A DNA stretch of 6,547 nucleotides from Bacteroidota bacterium (GCA_018224345.1 JAGTUW010000117.1:1-6547), one strand, 5' to 3'. Positions 1-6,337 are shown, counted from the stretch's first letter. The notes: a model not told the origin generated them from the letters alone. A program made the numbers and translations.

Positions 1-1619
1 ATCAGACCGGACTGTTCCGTTCCACTGACCGGGGTGCGAGCTGGGAATCCATCGACGACGCGCTGCCGAACGATGTGGTCTATTCCGTCAGCGTTCCCGA
101 CGGGAATATGCTCCATGTCGGACTCAACAACGCCACCTTCCGATCATCGGATCAGGGCGAGACCTGGGAGGAGCTTCCCGACCTGGCGTTGCACAATACC
201 TACGCCGTACAACATGCCGGCGCTGCCACACTGCTGGCTGAAACCTCGGGAGGTCCGTTCATTTCCCATGACGGCGGCAGCACCTGGCAGCAGGATGTGT
301 TCGAACCGTTCGGGAATGTCTCGGGACTCTGGGTACGCAGTGACGGACTCCTGCTCTTTTCCGCCAACGGTCGTGTCCAGCGCAGTGATGATGGCGGACG
401 GACGTATGAAGTCAGCGACATGGGATTATTCGTTCAGAATATCACGCATATAGAGATTGCCAGGGTTCGTTATGATTCCCTGATCTTCATGGTCGGCACC
501 GCGAATGACGGGGTGTATGTCTCCTGGAATGGCAGCGACAGGTGGGAGCATGCCACGCCGGGCTATTGGAACTACGGCGTGCGTGAAATCCATTTCACTG
601 AACACAGTGCATTTCCCGACCATGAGAGCACAGTAGCGGTCCTTACCGAAGACGGCGAAATTCTCCGCAGCAGCGATCTCTGGGAACATTGGGAGTTGTT
701 GGCGGACTCGCTCGAAGCCGGTCCGTTTCTTTCGATCACCGCTGCGGAACCATTTTACACACTGGCCACCGATGGTGAGGTATTGTACCATGAGAAGAGA
801 ACCGGCTGGAAACGTCGCGGCAGTATTCAACCGGGCAGCGGTGGCATCGGCGACGCCACACTGCAGAAAAGCGGTATTCATCTTCTGGCTGCAACAGATC
901 GCGGGCCGTATTTCAGTCCGAATAATGGGGTGACCTGGGAACTTCTTCTGGTGGATGGGCTCCCACGTTATTTCGTTGAAGCAAAGGCCTCACCGCACCG
1001 GGACACGCATAACTGTTTCGGCGTAACGACCACGCAATTGTTTCTGAGTACTGATTTTTTTCGTACGTGGTCTCCCATCCCTCAGGCATTCACCGCACCC
1101 CGCTATCTCGTTTATAATTTTATGCGTGAACTCGTTTTTGCCGACGTGAATGATATAAAGATCATTTCTCCTCAATTCCCAAATAAAATCACCCCGTTTT
1201 CCACCTTCCCATATGAGGGATTCACAACACTCGGTCTTCTCTATGGAGCCGTGCCATTGGCAGGGACAGCATCCCGCGGTGTGTACAAGAGCGCGTACTC
1301 GACGATTTCCGTCCCCGAGACACCCCCGGCGCCGGCGCTGTTCGAGCTCAGCGACATGTATCCCGTCCCGCTCCATTCCGTCGCGGGAAGCGGCGCGGAT
1401 GTCCATCTGCGTCTGCAGCTCCGGACGCCGGGCACCGTCATCGTGGAAGTCTGCGATCTGACGGGAAAGGTACTCCATCGCCATGAGCGCGAACTGCACG
1501 CCGGAGATAACACGCTGCACCTTTCTGTACCCGATGTCGCTACCTCCATGCTGCTGCTGCGCGTGCATGGACCCGGTGGCGCCGTGCAGCGCCTTCTGCC
1601 TGTCCTTTCCTCCCGCTGA
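1..1619 (+). CDS. Secreted Asp-box (BNR) beta-propeller protein with T9SS-type C-terminal sorting domain, 5'-partial
   Basis: The reading frame is open from the window edge (first full codon at base 3) to TGA at 1617-1619, so the start lies upstream; the GTG at 75 is internal. About 538 residues are visible. Asp-box motifs (S-x-D-x-G-x-x-W) recur about every 40-49 codons: STDRGASW at 21, SSDQGETW at 144, SHDGGSTW at 264, SDDGGRTY at 384, SWNGSDRW at 522, a degenerate SSDLWEHW at 669, SPNNGVTW at 915 and STDFFRTW at 1047. A very weak blade near 789 fills the gap. This is the pattern of a sortilin/BNR or photosynthesis-stability-factor-like beta-propeller. The last ~90 residues (from about 1341) resemble a T9SS type A sorting domain: YPVPL where YPNP is usual, then alternating hydrophobic strands, the DLTGKVLHRHEREL segment, AGDNTLHL and a final short strand. 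The family is exported by T9SS and the domain cleaved; a surface or secreted location is inferred. The ligand is unknown; no glycosidase active site is recognised. Confidence 0.87.
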   Translation, partial: QTGLFRSTDRGASWESIDDALPNDVVYSVSVPDGNMLHVGLNNATFRSSDQGETWEELPDLALHNTYAVQHAGAATLLAETSGGPFISHDGGSTWQQDVFEPFGNVSGLWVRSDGLLLFSANGRVQRSDDGGRTYEVSDMGLFVQNITHIEIARVRYDSLIFMVGTANDGVYVSWNGSDRWEHATPGYWNYGVREIHFTEHSAFPDHESTVAVLTEDGEILRSSDLWEHWELLADSLEAGPFLSITAAEPFYTLATDGEVLYHEKRTGWKRRGSIQPGSGGIGDATLQKSGIHLLAATDRGPYFSPNNGVTWELLLVDGLPRYFVEAKASPHRDTHNCFGVTTTQLFLSTDFFRTWSPIPQAFTAPRYLVYNFMRELVFADVNDIKIISPQFPNKITPFSTFPYEGFTTLGLLYGAVPLAGTASRGVYKSAYSTISVPETPPAPALFELSDMYPVPLHSVAGSGADVHLRLQLRTPGTVIVEVCDLTGKVLHRHERELHAGDNTLHLSVPDVATSMLLLRVHGPGGAVQRLLPVLSSR

Positions 1620-1626
1620 GGGAAGG
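1604..1626 (+). terminator. Hairpin over the stop codon, possible U-less terminator
   Basis: CCTTTCCTC (1604-1612) pairs with GAGGGAAGG (1618-1626) around the 5-base loop CCGCT, giving nine pairs with one G-U wobble. The 3' arm begins within the TGA stop of the propeller gene. No T-run follows, so it is not a classical intrinsic terminator. It could act as a 3'-end stabiliser or a weak terminator. Confidence 0.3.
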
Positions 1627-1716
1627 CCGGACAAATGCCCCGAGATATGACCCGCGGCAGGACAGGACGCCTGCTCGACTCATCTGTACCAGACGCTGAC
1701 AGGACAGAATGCGTTT

Positions 1717-1745
1717 TTGATTATTGCGTTCATTTTTCCTATTAT
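1717..1745 (+). promoter_or_regulatory. Candidate sigma70-like promoter for the kinase-sirtuin operon
   Basis: TTGATT (1717-1722) and TATTAT (1740-1745) are separated by exactly 17 bases in the AT-rich part of the 243-base gap between the propeller gene and the kinase. Transcription would begin near 1752, leaving a leader of about 110 bases before the GTG start. The rest of this gap holds only the hairpin at the preceding stop codon and the ribosome site at 1852-1857; I see no riboswitch. It does not match the Bacteroides-type TAnnTTTG box. Confidence 0.4.
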
Positions 1746-1851
1746 ACATGAATAAGAATCGGACCATGTTTTCCCGATTCGGACGCACCTTCCTCCCGTC
1801 TGGCGACACAGCGGGAACTCTCACAATGCCGTCAACGTCCACCGCGATAGA

Positions 1852-1857
1852 AGGAAG
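1852..1857 (+). promoter_or_regulatory. Ribosome binding site supporting the GTG start of the kinase
   Basis: AGGAAG lies five bases before GTG 1863. The frame has a TAG stop at 1848-1850, so GTG 1863 is the first start codon available. The two facts together fix the start. Confidence 0.6.
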
Positions 1858-1862
1858 CAGTC

Positions 1863-3680
1863 GTGCCTCATTCCTCAGATGCAGCGGCGGTCAACATTAT
1901 TGACCAATTCGCAACATGTAACCCTCACCCCGTCCTGCTCGCCCGAGGGGACGGAGTATTACATTACGCCAACGAAGCGGCACGTCCGTTACTCCTGTTC
2001 TGGGGTTGTTCGGAAGGTGATGCTCTTCCTGCCGAGTGGATTGAAATCATCGCCGGTGTACGAGCGCGGGGTACGCGGTTCGATACGGAATTATATACAG
2101 ATAAAACACTCCTGTATATTTCTGTTGTTGCGGCGCCGGATTCGGAGCATGTGCATATTTACGGCTACGATGCGACGGAAAAATCCCGTGACAGACGACG
2201 GCTAGAGGAAAGCGAGGACCTTTTCCGCCGTGTCTTTCACACAACTCCCGATGCAGTCTGCATCAATCGGCTTTCCGACGGACTGTTCATTGATGTAAAC
2301 CAGGGGTTTACACTGCTCACCGGCTATGAGCGTGAGAAGATTATCGGACGCACATCGCCCGGGATTCTGATCTGGGCGAACATTGACGACCGGGTGGATT
2401 TCCTTGACCGGATGCAGCGACAGGGAGTGGTACGGAATCTCGAGGCAGCGTTTCGTATGAAAGACGGCAGTGTGCGTACCGGACTGCTTTCGGGACAATT
2501 GATACTCTTCCACGGCGAACTGCATATTCTCACTATCACGCGCGACATCGAGGACATCAAACGGACACGGGAGGCATTGCGCCGCAGCGAGGCGCGCATG
2601 CGTTCACTGCAGGACAATCTGCCGGTAGCCCTGTACCGCAGCACACCCGAAGGCGAAATCATCTACGCCAATCCCGCCATGGCCCGCATGCTGGGCTTCG
2701 ACAGTGTCGAGAGCCTTCACAAAACCCGTACCGATGATCTGTACGCTTCGACGGAGGAACGCAACCAGGTACTCTCCGTCCTTCGCAAGCACGGCCTGAT
2801 CAAGGACTGGGAAGTCCGACTGCGCCACAGGGATGGCAATGTTGTCGATTGTGCTCTGAATATACAGGCCGTGTTTGACGAAGACGGTCGTCTGCACTAC
2901 CTCGACGGTATAATCAACGACATCACCGATCGCAAGCGCGTGCATCGTGAACTCATGGCCGCGAAGGAAAAGGCCGAGGAAATGAATCGCATCAAATCGA
3001 ACTTCCTCGCGACCATGAGTCATGAGCTCCGCACTCCACTCAACGGCATACTCGGCTTCGCGAGCTTGCTCGAAGAGACACTGGAAGAGCGGCCGGAGCT
3101 TCAGGAAATGGCGACGGTCATCCTCTCCAGCGGCATGCGTCTGCTCGATACACTCAACAGCATACTCGATCTTTCCATCGTCGAGGCCGACAAGCTCAAC
3201 GTGCATTGGGAGCAGGTGGATGTTCGAACCGTCATTCGCGAGGTCGGCACGTTGTACAAGGCCAATGCCGTAAAGAAAGGCCTGGATTTCGGCATCGGTG
3301 TTCCCGACCAACCACTTTCCGTTCATACGGATCAGCGTCTGCTGCGACAGATTCTCAGTAACCTTACGAACAATGCAGTCAAGTACACGAAGAGCGGACG
3401 TATTGCCATCACGGCAGATTCTCCCGAGGATCTGACACGGAACGGAATCACTGTTCATGTCGAGGACACCGGCATCGGTATTGCCGAGCAGGATCTGCAT
3501 GTGATTTTCGATGAATTCCGTCAGGCCAGCGAAGGGTATACGCGTGCCTACGATGGATCGGGACTCGGCCTGAGCGTCAGCCAGAAATTCGCGCATGTTC
3601 TTGGGGGCCGTATCACCGTCGAGAGCACACCCGGCGCCGGTTCACGCTTTTCCCTGCACCTCCCCGGTATACGTGATTGA
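1863..3680 (+). CDS. Cytosolic PAS-domain sensor histidine kinase
   Basis: The product (605 aa) is a hybrid-less sensor kinase expected to autophosphorylate on histidine and pass phosphate to a response regulator. Visible order: a divergent PAS-like domain (about 14-105), a PAS/PAC domain (about 113-233), a second clear PAS/PAC (about 242-357, with YANPAMARMLGF and ending NDITDRKR), a charged helical linker (358-380), the HisKA dimerisation domain with SHELRTPLNG (phospho-acceptor His387), and a HATPase domain. The ATPase has the N box NLTNNAVKYT (500-509), G1 DTGIGI (535-540), F box IFDEFRQA (548-555) and G2 GSGLGLS (565-571), so it appears catalytically complete. No signal peptide, membrane segment or receiver domain is present, which points to an intracellular signal. 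The ligand or cofactor of the PAS domains cannot be read from sequence. No response regulator is encoded nearby, so it is an orphan kinase in this window. It starts with GTG after an AGGAAG site and is followed after one base by the sirtuin gene. Confidence 0.93.
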   Translation: MPHSSDAAAVNIIDQFATCNPHPVLLARGDGVLHYANEAARPLLLFWGCSEGDALPAEWIEIIAGVRARGTRFDTELYTDKTLLYISVVAAPDSEHVHIYGYDATEKSRDRRRLEESEDLFRRVFHTTPDAVCINRLSDGLFIDVNQGFTLLTGYEREKIIGRTSPGILIWANIDDRVDFLDRMQRQGVVRNLEAAFRMKDGSVRTGLLSGQLILFHGELHILTITRDIEDIKRTREALRRSEARMRSLQDNLPVALYRSTPEGEIIYANPAMARMLGFDSVESLHKTRTDDLYASTEERNQVLSVLRKHGLIKDWEVRLRHRDGNVVDCALNIQAVFDEDGRLHYLDGIINDITDRKRVHRELMAAKEKAEEMNRIKSNFLATMSHELRTPLNGILGFASLLEETLEERPELQEMATVILSSGMRLLDTLNSILDLSIVEADKLNVHWEQVDVRTVIREVGTLYKANAVKKGLDFGIGVPDQPLSVHTDQRLLRQILSNLTNNAVKYTKSGRIAITADSPEDLTRNGITVHVEDTGIGIAEQDLHVIFDEFRQASEGYTRAYDGSGLGLSVSQKFAHVLGGRITVESTPGAGSRFSLHLPGIRD

Positions 3681-3681
3681 T

Positions 3682-4446
3682 ATGTCCATAGCCAGTGCCG
3701 CACGTCATATACGCAATGCCCGTCATGTGACCGCGTTCACCGGAGCGGGTATTTCTGTCGAGAGCGGCGTCCCTCCCTTTCGCGGGGCTGAAGGACTGTG
3801 GAGCCGCTACGATCCGGAATGTCTCGATCTGACATATTTCCGCCGGCATCCGGAGGATTCCTGGCGCGTCATCAGGGAAATCTTCTATGATTTCTTTGCG
3901 CAGTGCCGACCCAACGATGCCCATATTGCTCTGGCAGCGCTGGAGCGAGCCGGCATGCTCAGGGCCGTCATCACACAGAATATCGACAATCTTCATCAGG
4001 AAGCGGGAAGCAGCAATGTCATCGAATTCCACGGCAATGCACGGCGGTTGTTCTGTTCGACCTGCGATACCCACTTGCCGGCGGAGGGCGTAAACCTTGC
4101 CGAACTTCCTCCGCGCTGTCTCTGCGGAAATGTGTACAAACCGGATTTCATTTTTTTCGGTGAGATGATACCCGAAGACGCCAGCGTACGGGCTTTCCGG
4201 GAAGCCGAACTCGCCGATGTCTTTCTCCTCATCGGGACGACAGGCGAGGTCATGCCCGCCTGTCTCGTACCGGAGGAAGCCAAACAGCGCGGCGCCTTCA
4301 TCATAGAAGTGAACACCGAGGCATCCAACTACACCCGACGCATCACTGATGTATTCCTCCGCGGAAAGGCGACCGTCATCATGCGCGCATTACTTGCCGA
4401 ACTCGGACTCCACATCGAACCCGATACGGAAGTCACGGAACGCTGA
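3682..4446 (+). CDS. NAD-dependent protein deacylase, sirtuin (SIR2) family
   Basis: The product (254 aa, a typical length for a bacterial sirtuin) should remove acyl groups from protein lysines using NAD+, giving nicotinamide and O-acyl-ADP-ribose, in the cytosol. It shows the NAD-binding motif GAGISVESGVPPFR (21-34), TQNIDNLHQEAG (98-109), the catalytic His117 in FHGN, the zinc cysteines C125-x2-C128 and C146-x-C148, the KPDFIFFGE segment (153-161), GTTGEVMPA (185-193), and the EVN motif (209-211). The second zinc pair is C-x-C, one residue shorter than the common C-x2-C. I do not find the Tyr-x-x-Arg pair that gives CobB/SIRT5 preference for succinyl or malonyl groups, so I hesitate to call it cobB. 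The ATG at 3682 is one base after the kinase stop. The frame stays open further upstream inside the kinase gene (GTG at 3673 is an alternative), but those residues do not look like sirtuin sequence. No good ribosome site is visible, so translation is probably coupled to the kinase. Confidence 0.92.
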   Translation: MSIASAARHIRNARHVTAFTGAGISVESGVPPFRGAEGLWSRYDPECLDLTYFRRHPEDSWRVIREIFYDFFAQCRPNDAHIALAALERAGMLRAVITQNIDNLHQEAGSSNVIEFHGNARRLFCSTCDTHLPAEGVNLAELPPRCLCGNVYKPDFIFFGEMIPEDASVRAFREAELADVFLLIGTTGEVMPACLVPEEAKQRGAFIIEVNTEASNYTRRITDVFLRGKATVIMRALLAELGLHIEPDTEVTER

Positions 4447-4478
4447 TATCAACTCCACCGTATCCTGATACTACACAC

Positions 4479-4503
4479 ACTGTTTCCGGCAGCAGGAATC
4501 AGT
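4479..4503 (+). terminator. Hairpin downstream of the sirtuin gene, possible weak terminator
   Basis: ACTGTTTCC (4479-4487) pairs with GGAATCAGT (4495-4503) around a 7-base loop, with one T-T mismatch. It begins 33 bases after the sirtuin stop. No T-run follows, so if it ends the kinase-sirtuin transcript it would need Rho or processing. Otherwise the 231-base gap between the convergent genes holds only the minus-strand terminator at 4569-4600. Confidence 0.28.
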
Positions 4504-4568
4504 ACCCAACAATTCCCCGTCCCCTCCTGCACTCCTTCCCACTGATCGACTTGCCCCTTGCATCTGTG

Positions 4569-4600
4569 AAAAAAAAAGGCGCCCGCAGTATCGGGGCGCC
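4569..4600 (-). terminator. Intrinsic terminator of the aminotransferase gene
   Basis: Read on the minus strand, a perfect 7-bp GC stem (GGCGCCC at 4578-4584 with GGGCGCC at 4594-4600, 9-base loop) is followed directly by nine T residues (the A-run at 4569-4577). It lies 77 bases beyond the stop codon of the minus-strand ilvE gene. The plus strand has no T-run after the hairpin, so it should serve only ilvE and not the convergent sirtuin operon. Confidence 0.88.
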
Positions 4601-4677
4601 ATGAGCGCAGTAGCTGAATGTTCAGGATCCATGCACAGCAGGATATTCAGAGCGGACGAGCCGCACAGGTCCGTCGC

Positions 4678-5751
4678 TTACATGGGAATGTGTTCGAGCC
4701 AGCCGTACGGATCGTCGATTTCACCGTATTGAATGCCCGTGATGGTGTCGTAAAACCTCTGGGCAAACGGTCCGATACGGCGTTCGTTGATGACGAGGGA
4801 TTCTCCGCGGTAGACGAATTCGCCGACCGGAGAAATGACGGCGGCAGTGCCGGTACCGAAGGATTCCTGCAGCCTTCCGTCGCGATGCGCTTCGGCAATT
4901 TCGTCAATGCCGATCGACCGCTCCGAAACTTTCATGCCCCAGTCCCTTGCCAGATGCAATACCGAATCCCGTGTGACGCCGGGCAATATCGATCCCTGTG
5001 AGAGTGGTGGCGTGATCAGTTCGTCATCGATGATGAACATGATGTTCATGGCGCCGATTTCATCGACGAACTGGCGTGACACCGCTTCGAGGAAGAGTAC
5101 CTGGGCGAAGCCCTCACTTTTGGCCTGCATGCCGGCGTAGAGACTTGCCGCGTAATTCGCAGCGGTTTTTGCCTGACCGAGACCGCCGCGAACGGCGCGT
5201 ATATGCTCTTCATCCACCTTGATACGGACGGGATTGAGTCCTTCCGGGTAATAGGACGCCACCGGAGAAGTGATGATCATGAAGCGGTACGTACTGGATG
5301 CATGCACACCAAGGAAATTTCCCGTACCGAAGGTGAAGGGACGGATATACAGTGAATGGCCGCGTTCACGGGGAATGAACGCATGATCGAATTTCACGAG
5401 TTCACGGATTCCGTCCACGAAGGTTTCCTCGTCCATGGCCGGAATACAGACCGCTGCCGCGGACCTGTTCAACCGCTTTGCGTTCATATAAGGACGGAAG
5501 AGATTAATCCCTCCTTTTGCCGAGCGATAGGCCTTCATTCCCTCAAAAATCGTTTGTCCATAATGCAGTGTGCAATTCGCCGGTTCGATATCCATGGGTC
5601 CGTAGGGTTCGATACGCGGCTCACCCCAGGTGTCGTCGGCATAGTCAAGCACAAACATGTGATCGGAAAAATACTTTCCGAAACCGAGATTGCCGTAGTC
5701 GATGCTGTCGAGGCGGGACTGCCCGGTTCTGGTAATGTTGAGATTCTTCAT
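4678..5751 (-). CDS. ilvE: Branched-chain amino-acid aminotransferase
   Basis: This PLP enzyme (fold type IV, class IV aminotransferases) catalyses reversible amino transfer between leucine, isoleucine or valine and 2-oxoglutarate: the last step of their synthesis and the first of their breakdown. The product (357 aa) has the length of the longer BCAT type found in eukaryotes and many bacteria, not the ~309-aa E. coli IlvE type. Visible motifs are LHYGQTIFEGMKAY (62-75), YIRPF (135-139), GGLGQAKTAANYAASL (189-204) with the Schiff-base Lys195, LFLEAVSRQFVDEIGAMNI (219-237), LPGVTRDSVL (256-265) and the phosphate-binding FGTGTAAVISPV (298-309). The ATG at 5749-5751 is preceded by GAGGAG at a 6-base spacing, and the TAA stop is at 4678-4680. 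It is transcribed toward the sirtuin gene and ends in a strong terminator. The gene stands alone, with no other ilv or leu genes in view, and no leader peptide or attenuator is visible. All expected residues are present. Confidence 0.96.
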   Translation of the reverse strand: MKNLNITRTGQSRLDSIDYGNLGFGKYFSDHMFVLDYADDTWGEPRIEPYGPMDIEPANCTLHYGQTIFEGMKAYRSAKGGINLFRPYMNAKRLNRSAAAVCIPAMDEETFVDGIRELVKFDHAFIPRERGHSLYIRPFTFGTGNFLGVHASSTYRFMIITSPVASYYPEGLNPVRIKVDEEHIRAVRGGLGQAKTAANYAASLYAGMQAKSEGFAQVLFLEAVSRQFVDEIGAMNIMFIIDDELITPPLSQGSILPGVTRDSVLHLARDWGMKVSERSIGIDEIAEAHRDGRLQESFGTGTAAVISPVGEFVYRGESLVINERRIGPFAQRFYDTITGIQYGEIDDPYGWLEHIPM

Positions 5752-5757
5752 AAGGTA

Positions 5758-5763
5758 CTCCTC
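5758..5763 (-). promoter_or_regulatory. Strong ribosome binding site of ilvE
   Basis: On the minus strand GAGGAG ends six bases before the ATG. It fixes the start of ilvE and shows that this organism uses Shine-Dalgarno initiation, which many Bacteroidota hardly do. Confidence 0.8.
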
Positions 5764-5806
5764 AAAAGACGCGATACTGAAGGTATTGGGCTCCCTTTAC
5801 AGAACT

Positions 5807-5814
5807 CAAATATA
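5807..5814 (-). promoter_or_regulatory. Candidate promoter box TATATTTG upstream of ilvE
   Basis: The minus strand reads TATATTTG about 55 bases before the ilvE start. This fits both a sigma70 -10 box (TATATT) and the Bacteroidota TAnnTTTG -7 box. No convincing -35 or -33 TTG element is seen at the expected distance, so the call rests on the downstream box alone. It lies in the 94-base gap between the glsB-like gene and ilvE, suggesting ilvE can be transcribed separately. Confidence 0.35.
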
Positions 5815-5845
5815 CGGGAATATTGTCACGATCCCGCGCCCCATG

Positions 5846-6103
5846 TTATCTCCGTCGTCCTCCGAAAAGGCTGGCGACCCAGAGAAACGCGACAGCGCCG
5901 ACCGTTGCGACAAAGAGGCTCCATGGGTTGAATCCCGTGACTGGTGCTTCTCCGAGCCAGGAGAACATCAGTCCTCCTACGACGCTACCGATAATACCGA
6001 CGATCACATTGAACAGGCATCCATGCTCCGCCCCGACACCTGTTGCACTTTTTGCGATCCAACCCGCGATCCCGCCCAGTACGATCCAACCGAGTATGCC
6101 CAT
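5846..6103 (-). CDS. GlsB/YeaQ/YmgE-family small membrane protein
   Basis: The product (85 aa) begins MGILGWIVLGGIAGWIAKSA and is almost entirely hydrophobic. Three membrane helices are visible, at about residues 3-19, 29-50 and 60-80, rich in GxxG-type glycine spacing, with a positively charged end GGRRR. Length, the GWIVLGGIAGWIAK start and the G-C-x-x-N-x-x-V-G-I-I-G-S second helix match the family also called transglycosylase-associated protein, found in the inner membrane and often stress-induced; its biochemical role is not settled. The ATG at 6101-6103 is chosen because GGAGG ends four bases upstream and the family sequence starts there. The frame extends upstream to about 6169, but the extra residues are unlike the family. 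A promoter at 6138-6166 fits this start. It lies upstream of ilvE on the same strand, with 94 bases between; a functional link is not implied. Confidence 0.9.
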   Translation of the reverse strand: MGILGWIVLGGIAGWIAKSATGVGAEHGCLFNVIVGIIGSVVGGLMFSWLGEAPVTGFNPWSLFVATVGAVAFLWVASLFGGRRR

Positions 6104-6107
6104 ACAG

Positions 6108-6112
6108 CCTCC
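6108..6112 (-). promoter_or_regulatory. Ribosome binding site of the GlsB-like gene
   Basis: The minus strand has GGAGG four bases before the ATG at 6103. It supports the short 85-aa form over the upstream start near 6169. Confidence 0.7.
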
Positions 6113-6137
6113 GAGGTGAAAATAATCTATAGCGTGA

Positions 6138-6166
6138 AATATAGTCTGTGTCGCAGAGAGACGCAA
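6138..6166 (-). promoter_or_regulatory. Promoter of the GlsB-like gene
   Basis: On the minus strand TTGCGT (6166-6161) and TATATT (6143-6138) are separated by exactly 17 bases, a sigma70-like layout. The same bases also approximate the Bacteroidota arrangement (TTG, 20 bases, TATATTTC). Transcription would start near 6131, giving a leader of about 28 bases. The TATATTT core is shared with the box upstream of ilvE. Confidence 0.55.
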
Positions 6167-6185
6167 CAATGAGCGACCGTTGCTG

Positions 6186-6206
6186 GGGCACCCCTTGCGG
6201 GTGCCC
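6186..6206. repeat. Perfect 8-bp GC hairpin, possible dispersed palindromic repeat
   Basis: GGGCACCC (6186-6193) and GGGTGCCC (6199-6206) form a perfect stem around the loop CTTGC. GGTTCGCCCCTACGG follows at 6209-6223. Neither strand has a T-run after it, so it is not an intrinsic terminator. The combination of a GC palindrome with an adjacent GCCCCTAC end resembles short interspersed palindromic repeats seen in many copies in some genomes; that resemblance is from memory and not tested. It lies upstream of the GlsB-like gene promoter. Confidence 0.5.
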
Positions 6207-6237
6207 TTGGTTCGCCCCTACGGCTGTTTCTGATATC

Positions 6238-6260
6238 CGTGGTATCCCACCGGGACCACG
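6238..6260. repeat. Second hairpin in the right intergenic region
   Basis: CGTGGT (6238-6243) pairs with ACCACG (6255-6260), and inside it CCC (6246-6248) pairs with GGG (6252-6254) around the three-base loop ACC, leaving a two-base AT bulge. It lies 31 bases right of the hairpin at 6186-6206. No gene explains it. Confidence 0.4.
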
Positions 6261-6307
6261 TCCGATGGAATTGCAATGTCGTGTGGGTGTGATTGACGAT
6301 CGGGTGC

Positions 6308-6319
6308 AAATCGCGATTT
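6308..6319. promoter_or_regulatory. 12-bp perfect palindrome, possible binding site
   Basis: AAATCGCGATTT is an exact 12-base palindrome with a TCGCGA core. It lies in the non-coding region between the second hairpin and the 22-bp repeats. It could be a dimeric protein site, but no regulated gene is evident and function is unproven. Confidence 0.25.
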
Positions 6320-6337
6320 CTACTTTCCAGAGAGTCA

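Noticed and set aside
990..1634. Minus-strand open frame of 214 codons opposite the propeller gene
   Set aside because: It is antisense to a well-supported repeat protein, with no motif or ribosome site.
2604..3596. Long minus-strand open frame (330 codons) opposite the kinase gene
   Set aside because: It lies wholly antisense to a kinase with all conserved motifs in order, has no recognisable domain, and is a codon-bias shadow.
3595..3681. Longer sirtuin start inside the kinase gene
   Set aside because: The extra 29 residues (Pro- and Ala-rich) are the kinase C-terminus read in another frame and do not match sirtuin N-termini; ATG 3682 fits the family.
5815..5845. Weak hairpin CGGGA/TCCCG after the GlsB-like gene as its terminator
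   Set aside because: It has only five pairs, a loop of about twelve bases and no T-run, and it abuts the ilvE promoter box.
5356..5931. Plus-strand open frame of 191 codons across the start of ilvE
   Set aside because: It is antisense to the N-terminal half of ilvE and runs through its promoter region; the composition is that of a shadow.
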